From: an uncultured Eubacteriales bacterium | GTDB taxonomy: Bacteria > Bacillota > Clostridia > Oscillospirales > Oscillospiraceae | Reading direction: 5' to 3' | DNA length: 10,190 nt | Assembly: GCA_902475515.1 (NCBI GenBank) | Contig: CABSAB010000028.1 | Span: 1-10,190 of the forward strand | The notes under the pieces: model-generated | Told to the model about the DNA's origin: nothing | Seen by the model: only the letters and a program-made list of their open reading frames with translations | Databases searched by the model: none | Shown here: piece by piece, positions 6,951 through 10,190 of the stretch | Position numbering within the stretch: the stretch's first letter is position 1 | Layout: every line of letters starts with the position of its first letter | Position numbers and translations under genes: made by a program

Positions 6951-8351
6951 ATGTTGGAAACAATGGGATGGATTTCGTTGATCCCCGTGTTCCTGGCGAT
7001 CGTCCTGGCGGTGATCACCAAGGATACAATTTTTTCGTTGATTGTTGCATGCATTACAGGTTGCTTCTTGGCCGGAAAAGGCGCATTTGGGTTTACGGAC
7101 CTGATTCAGTCGGCCTTGGGAAATGGAGACTTTATATGGGCGCTGCTTTGTGTATTGCCCTTTGGCGTTTTGGTCGCATTCTTTCAGAAAAGCGGTGCGA
7201 TTGAGGGCTTTACCCAATATATGAACAAAAGGGAATTGGGCAGAAAGAAAACACAATTATGCGCATGGGCATTGGGCCTGTTTTGCTTTGCGGATTCTCT
7301 GAGCCCGCTGTTTGTGGGCACAACCATGCGGAGACTGTCGGATAAAGCAAAGATCTCCCGGGAAAAGCTGGCCTACATTTCGGATTCTACGGGTGCCTGT
7401 GTATCGGTGGTATATCCGTTTACCGGATGGTCCTCCTATCTGGCAGGGCTTGCTGTTGGGATTGGATGCATTGCTACGGTCACGGACGGACAGATGCTGA
7501 TGCTCAAGGCCATCCCGCTGAATTTCTATGCGCTTCTCACGATTGTCATGACAGGCCTGATTGCCGCCGGTGTGATCAAGGATTATGGTCCCATGAAAAA
7601 GGCGGAGAAAAGAGCTGCTGAGACGGGCGCGGTATTGGGCGAGCAGGCCAATCCGCTGGTTAGCCGAGAGCTGAGCGAGATGCAGAAAAGCGATAAGCTG
7701 AAGATCAGAATCGGTTTGAATTTTGTACTGCCGACGGTGTTGCTGTTTGTGCTCTCTCTGGGATCATTTTTCGTCCTGGGTGGGGTAAAAGTGGTTGAAA
7801 CCGTTGTGTTTATTGTGATTCTGATGTCCATTTCGTTCCTGATTCAGGGGATGCCGCTGAAGGAACTGGCGGATACCTTTATGGATGGCGTAAAGGGGAT
7901 CATGCCGGCCCTGCTGGTGCTGGCCCTGGCCTATTGCCTCAATGCACTCAGTGCGGAAATGGGCACTGCGAACTTTATTATCAATGCCACCGAACGGTTC
8001 TTCGTGCCGCAGCTGCTGCCCTTTATCATCTTCGTTGTAACGGCGTTGATGTCATTTTCCACGGGAACATCCTGGGGCTCATTTGCTATTTGTATGCCGC
8101 TGGCACTTCCGCTGGCGTTCAGTGCTACCAACAATGAGGTGACGTTATTGGTGGTGGCCTGCTTTGCTGCAGTGGCAGGCGGCGGAACGTTTGGCGATCA
8201 TTGTTCCCCTATCAGCGATACCACGATCATGTCCTCCATGGGGGCGGCATCGGATCATGTGGACCATGTGAAAACGCAGATTCCGTATGCGATTACAACT
8301 GCGGCATTGACGGCAGCTGCATATTTGATCATTGGATTTATTGCCGCGTAA
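6951..8351 (+). CDS. NhaC-family membrane transporter (Na+/H+ antiporter-like)
   Basis: A 466-residue integral membrane protein with about 10-12 hydrophobic segments, resembling the NhaC family (PF03553, COG1757). Known members exchange Na+ for H+, or carry metabolites such as malate/lactate (MleN), so the substrate is open. The N-terminus (WISLIPVFLAIVLAVITKD) begins directly with a membrane helix. FCFADSLSPLFVGTTMRRL and the SDSTGACVSVVYPFTGWSSY region are typical, and the conserved FGDHCSPISDTT is at residues 414-424, with Asp416, His417 and Asp423. TAAGGAGGA at 6936-6944 joins the upstream stop to a strong SD, 12 bases after the ATP-grasp gene, so it belongs to the same transcript. Its base composition is more AT-rich than that of the sugar genes upstream. 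A role in glycan synthesis is not evident; pairing with the downstream SDR could mean a small metabolite module. Confidence 0.87.
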   Translation: MLETMGWISLIPVFLAIVLAVITKDTIFSLIVACITGCFLAGKGAFGFTDLIQSALGNGDFIWALLCVLPFGVLVAFFQKSGAIEGFTQYMNKRELGRKKTQLCAWALGLFCFADSLSPLFVGTTMRRLSDKAKISREKLAYISDSTGACVSVVYPFTGWSSYLAGLAVGIGCIATVTDGQMLMLKAIPLNFYALLTIVMTGLIAAGVIKDYGPMKKAEKRAAETGAVLGEQANPLVSRELSEMQKSDKLKIRIGLNFVLPTVLLFVLSLGSFFVLGGVKVVETVVFIVILMSISFLIQGMPLKELADTFMDGVKGIMPALLVLALAYCLNALSAEMGTANFIINATERFFVPQLLPFIIFVVTALMSFSTGTSWGSFAICMPLALPLAFSATNNEVTLLVVACFAAVAGGGTFGDHCSPISDTTIMSSMGAASDHVDHVKTQIPYAITTAALTAAAYLIIGFIAA

Positions 8352-8360
8352 GGAGAGACA

Positions 8361-9218
8361 ATGGAAAAGGGAACGATGTATTACAGGAGTGAGCGATCCC
8401 CCTATGAGTTGACAGTGAATGTGGGGGAATTGGTGCCATCGGCTATTTTACGCGGGCGGACCATCCTGATCACAGGCGCGGCGAAGGGCATTGGCTATGC
8501 AATCGCGGAGAAGTGTGTGCAGCAAGGGGCCAATGTGGTCATTACGGGCAGGGATGTCCAAGCACTTCGCCTGGCAAAAGAAAAACTGGGAGAGCAGTGT
8601 GGGTATGTACAGCTGGATATGTGTGCCGTTTCTGAGTTTGACGCTGCGCTGGAACAGGCCACGGCGCTGTTTGGGACCATTGACAGCCTGGTCAATAATG
8701 CAGGAATCAGTCTGCATGAGGGCGATTATATGAATGTCACCGAGGCATCCTGGGACGCGCAGATGAATACCAATTTAAAGGGACCGTTTTTCCTGACACA
8801 GGCATGGCTTCGATATTATCAGCGGAATGGGCTGCGGAGCGGGCGAATCGTGATGATGGCGTCGGATACCAGCGGGATGGGCAGTACGATTCCTTATGGG
8901 ATCTCAAAAGTTGGTATCTCCAGCTTTACAAGAGGTCTGGCGAAGCGTGTCATTAAAATGGGAATTCGCGTGAATGCACTGGCACCGGGAACAACAAAAA
9001 CAGACATGACAGATGACTTTACCCATGGAGAAATCGTACGTGATACAACGGAGGGGAATCGGGTGCTGTTTCCGGATGAAATCGCGGAAGTCTGTGTGTT
9101 CCTGCTGTCTGATGCATCGGCCTGTATTTCTGGCAACGTTTTTGGCTGTACAGAGGCTAATATTTGCTTTGACAATGTAACGTCAGCCTTTGGAGGAGAA
9201 CAGGAAACCAATCCGTGA
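8361..9218 (+). CDS. Short-chain dehydrogenase/reductase (SDR), substrate unknown
   Basis: A classical SDR of 285 residues using NAD(P)H. The cofactor motif TGAAKGIG is at residues 38-45, followed by NNAG at 112-115. The catalytic set appears as Asn138 (NTNLKG), Ser168 (VMMASDTSG), Tyr179 and Lys183 (IPYGISKVG). VNALAPGTTKTDM and FLLSDASACISGNVFG are the usual late motifs. Residues 1-33 form an N-terminal extension before the Rossmann strand, longer than the few residues usual in this class. AGGAG at 8351-8355 is 5 bases before the ATG and overlaps the NhaC stop, supporting this start; an in-frame ATG at 8376 would shorten the extension but has no good SD. The closest family label is a FabG-like or sugar/polyol-type oxidoreductase, but specificity cannot be read. 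It is the last gene before the terminator. Confidence 0.87.
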   Translation: MEKGTMYYRSERSPYELTVNVGELVPSAILRGRTILITGAAKGIGYAIAEKCVQQGANVVITGRDVQALRLAKEKLGEQCGYVQLDMCAVSEFDAALEQATALFGTIDSLVNNAGISLHEGDYMNVTEASWDAQMNTNLKGPFFLTQAWLRYYQRNGLRSGRIVMMASDTSGMGSTIPYGISKVGISSFTRGLAKRVIKMGIRVNALAPGTTKTDMTDDFTHGEIVRDTTEGNRVLFPDEIAEVCVFLLSDASACISGNVFGCTEANICFDNVTSAFGGEQETNP

Positions 9219-9296
9219 AATCATATGCGGCAGAAGGGTTATTTCAGATACTCCGGTGGGATTCAGCACGCAGATGCGGACAAAGATGTAAAAAAA
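9219..9296 (+). other. Short non-coding 3' region of the operon
   Basis: Between the SDR stop and the terminator hairpin no convincing gene is seen. Frames opening at 9215 (GTG) and 9225 (ATG) run straight through the terminator and into the antisense of the DUF308 gene, so they are treated as chance. Confidence 0.6.
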
Positions 9297-9333
9297 GCAA
9301 CCCCAATGCCAAAGGGCATTGGGGTTGCTTTTT
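9290..9333. terminator. Bidirectional rho-independent terminator
   Basis: A perfect 14-bp stem pairs 9297-9310 (GCAACCCCAATGCC) with 9315-9328 around the 4-base loop AAAG. Seven A residues precede it (9290-9296) and five T residues follow (9329-9333), so it works on both strands: for the plus-strand operon ending with the SDR and for the minus-strand DUF308 gene, whose stop is just beyond it at 9338. Confidence 0.93.
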
Positions 9334-9337
9334 GCAG

Positions 9338-9847
9338 TTACCGTTTGGAGGCGCTCCAGACCAGTACCAGATCGCCCAGGGCATCCACCACCAGGAAGAT
9401 GCCCGCCATACGGATCAGCAGGGCCGCAGTGGAAAAGGGATTCAAGATCACCAGCGCACCCATTACCAGCTTAATAACGGCAATGATCATGGATGGCTTC
9501 CAGCCGTAGCCCAGAGCCTTGGACTGCCGGGCCTGCTGAAGGTCCTGAAACCCGTGAATCACCAGGAAAAGTCCCAGCACGATGCCGCATAGGGAAACCA
9601 GTACACCGGGCTTGATCAAAAGAGCCAGCCCCGATGCCAGGGCCAAGAGCCCCGTGGCAACCGGCCCCGCGGTGAGACCGCCGGCCCGGAAGGCCATCAC
9701 CAGATATATGATGCCGAATACCAGCAGGATCCAGCCCAGCACCGACACCAGCGCGCCCGCGGCCACGCCGGGGACCATAATGAGCAAAATGCCCAGGATC
9801 AGCGTCAGCACAGCGTTTCCTGCAATTCCACGAAAGAAGCTTGCCAT
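9338..9847 (-). CDS. HdeD/DUF308-family membrane protein
   Basis: A small integral membrane protein of 169 residues with six predicted helices, built from paired-helix repeats as in the DUF308/HdeD family (PF03729). Helices fall roughly at residues 10-28, 31-53, 60-79, 83-104, 118-135 and 141-164. Proline-glycine turns (VPGVAAG, KPGVLVSL) separate helices within the repeats. In enterobacteria HdeD is tied to acid resistance; in Gram-positive bacteria the role is generally unknown, so only a membrane or stress-related function is suggested. GGGAGGA on the minus strand (9861-9855) lies 7 bases from the ATG at 9847, which rules in this start over an ATG at 9880 that would add 11 hydrophilic residues (MCRTHPREELD). 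It is convergent with the operon and divergent from the gene at 10013, and is probably a monocistronic unit. Confidence 0.85.
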   Translation of the reverse strand: MASFFRGIAGNAVLTLILGILLIMVPGVAAGALVSVLGWILLVFGIIYLVMAFRAGGLTAGPVATGLLALASGLALLIKPGVLVSLCGIVLGLFLVIHGFQDLQQARQSKALGYGWKPSMIIAVIKLVMGALVILNPFSTAALLIRMAGIFLVVDALGDLVLVWSASKR

Positions 9848-9864
9848 ATCCAATTCCTCCCTAG

Positions 9865-9881
9865 GGTGTGTGCGGCACACC
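9865..9881 (-). repeat. Small inverted repeat in the leader of the DUF308 gene
   Basis: GGTGTG (9865-9870) and CACACC (9876-9881) can pair around a 5-base loop, just upstream of the ribosome binding site on the minus strand. An alternative centre pairs GTGTGC with GCACAC. It could be an RNA hairpin or a protein-binding site; it has no U tract, so it is not a terminator. Confidence 0.4.
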
Positions 9882-9910
9882 GAATCTATGGCTGTATCCT
9901 AGCATACCCT

Positions 9911-9938
9911 GTGATACAATGTGTGAATACGGTGTAAA
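9911..9938 (-). promoter_or_regulatory. Possible promoter of the DUF308 gene
   Basis: On the minus strand TTTACA (9938-9933) is followed after 16 bases by TATCAC (9916-9911), matching the sigma-A boxes at 5 of 6 and 4 of 6 positions. A perfect TTGACA at 9947-9942 has no acceptable -10 at 17 bases. The -10 overlaps an inverted repeat, TGTATC (9893-9898) and GATACA (9913-9918), a possible operator. Weak call. Confidence 0.35.
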
Positions 9939-9956
9939 TTTTGTCAAATCAGGCCG

Positions 9957-9985
9957 TTGCAATGGATGCGGAACGGCGGTATAAT
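9957..9985 (+). promoter_or_regulatory. Sigma-A-type promoter of the gene at 10013
   Basis: TTGCAA (9957-9962), a 17-base spacer and a consensus TATAAT (9980-9985) give a good housekeeping promoter. Transcription would start near 9992, leaving a leader of about 20 bases that carries the SD at 10001-10007. Confidence 0.75.
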
Positions 9986-10012
9986 AGCGGAAAAACCTTG
10001 GGGAGGGTCTCT

Positions 10013-10190
10013 ATGGAACAGCTTGCGGCCATCGGCTATCCGCTGCCGGAGGATATTGAAAAACTGAAGTGGTACGGGGACTTTGACGGGTGCCTGTCCC
10101 TGATCCAAAAGCGCATGGCGGAGGATATCCCCAAAGCGCTCCGGGAGAAGCTTCGCATGGAGACGGTCCAGCTTCGGCGGATGCGGCGGG
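10013..10190 (+). CDS. N-terminus of an unknown protein, possibly transglutaminase-like (3' end outside window)
   Basis: The frame opens with ATG at 10013, 5 bases after GGGAGGG (10001-10007) and behind a good promoter, and stays open for 59 codons to the window edge. The residues are hydrophilic with two likely helices; it begins MEQLAAIGYPLPEDIEKLKW and continues with YGDFDGCLSLIQKRMAED and PKALREKLRMETVQLRRM. There is no signal peptide or membrane segment. The 'GDFD..L.LI..R...D.P.ALR..L..E...LRR' pattern recalls, from memory, the N-terminal region of clostridial transglutaminase-domain proteins. The catalytic domain would lie outside the window, so the function is not claimed. That this is a real gene is much more certain than its name. 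Confidence 0.72.
   Translation, partial: MEQLAAIGYPLPEDIEKLKWYGDFDGCLSLIQKRMAEDIPKALREKLRMETVQLRRMRR

Noticed and set aside
9215..9592. Plus-strand frames from GTG 9215 or ATG 9225 as a small gene after the SDR
   Set aside because: They cross a strong terminator hairpin and continue antisense to the convincing DUF308 gene, with no recognisable domain.
9942..9947. Perfect minus-strand TTGACA as the -35 of the DUF308 gene
   Set aside because: At 16-18 bases downstream no sequence resembles a -10 box (ACACAT at 17), so the TTTACA/TATCAC pair is the better, still weak, candidate.

Overview
The window looks like the chromosome of a Gram-positive, Clostridia-type bacterium (Bacillota). Shine-Dalgarno sequences of the AGGAGG type precede nearly every gene, genes are densely packed and often separated by fewer than 15 bases, base composition is moderately GC-rich, and the protein families have a clostridial flavour (TupA-like ATP-grasp, NhaC-type transporter, NIEL-type acyltransferase 3, HdeD/DUF308 protein). 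No rRNA, tRNA, CRISPR or mobile element was seen, so the genus cannot be given.

Bases 1-9218 are one run of eight plus-strand genes, apparently the downstream part of a cell-surface polysaccharide operon whose promoter, glycosyltransferases and export genes lie outside the window. In order: the C-terminal end of a DegT/DnrJ/EryC1-type sugar aminotransferase; a membrane acyltransferase 3; rfbA and rfbB (glucose-1-phosphate to dTDP-4-keto-6-deoxyglucose); a UDP-glucuronate 4-epimerase-like protein; a UDP-glucose 6-dehydrogenase; a TupA-like ATP-grasp protein; an NhaC-family transporter; and a short-chain dehydrogenase/reductase (SDR). The sugar genes suggest two precursor branches. The dTDP branch has no rfbC or rfbD in view and sits beside an aminotransferase, which fits an amino-dideoxy sugar better than rhamnose. 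The UDP branch makes UDP-glucuronate and then UDP-galacturonate. The ATP-grasp protein directly after the uronate genes could attach an amino compound to the uronate carboxyl, or act elsewhere in glycan assembly. The NhaC-like transporter and SDR share the transcript layout but have no obvious glycan role.

A strong hairpin at 9297-9328 with A and T tracts on either side ends the operon and probably also ends the convergent minus-strand gene, a six-helix DUF308/HdeD-like membrane protein (9338-9847). Bases 9848-10012 are a divergent regulatory region with a good plus-strand promoter (TTGCAA, 17 bases, TATAAT). It drives a gene that starts at 10013 and runs off the window; its first 59 residues resemble the N-terminus of clostridial transglutaminase-like proteins, but that is a weak call.

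The most distinctive points are the uronate-plus-ATP-grasp pairing (possible amidated, teichuronopeptide-like glycan), the unexplained transporter-SDR pair at the operon's end, and a drop in GC content starting within the ATP-grasp gene. Nothing in the window is clearly an undescribed system.
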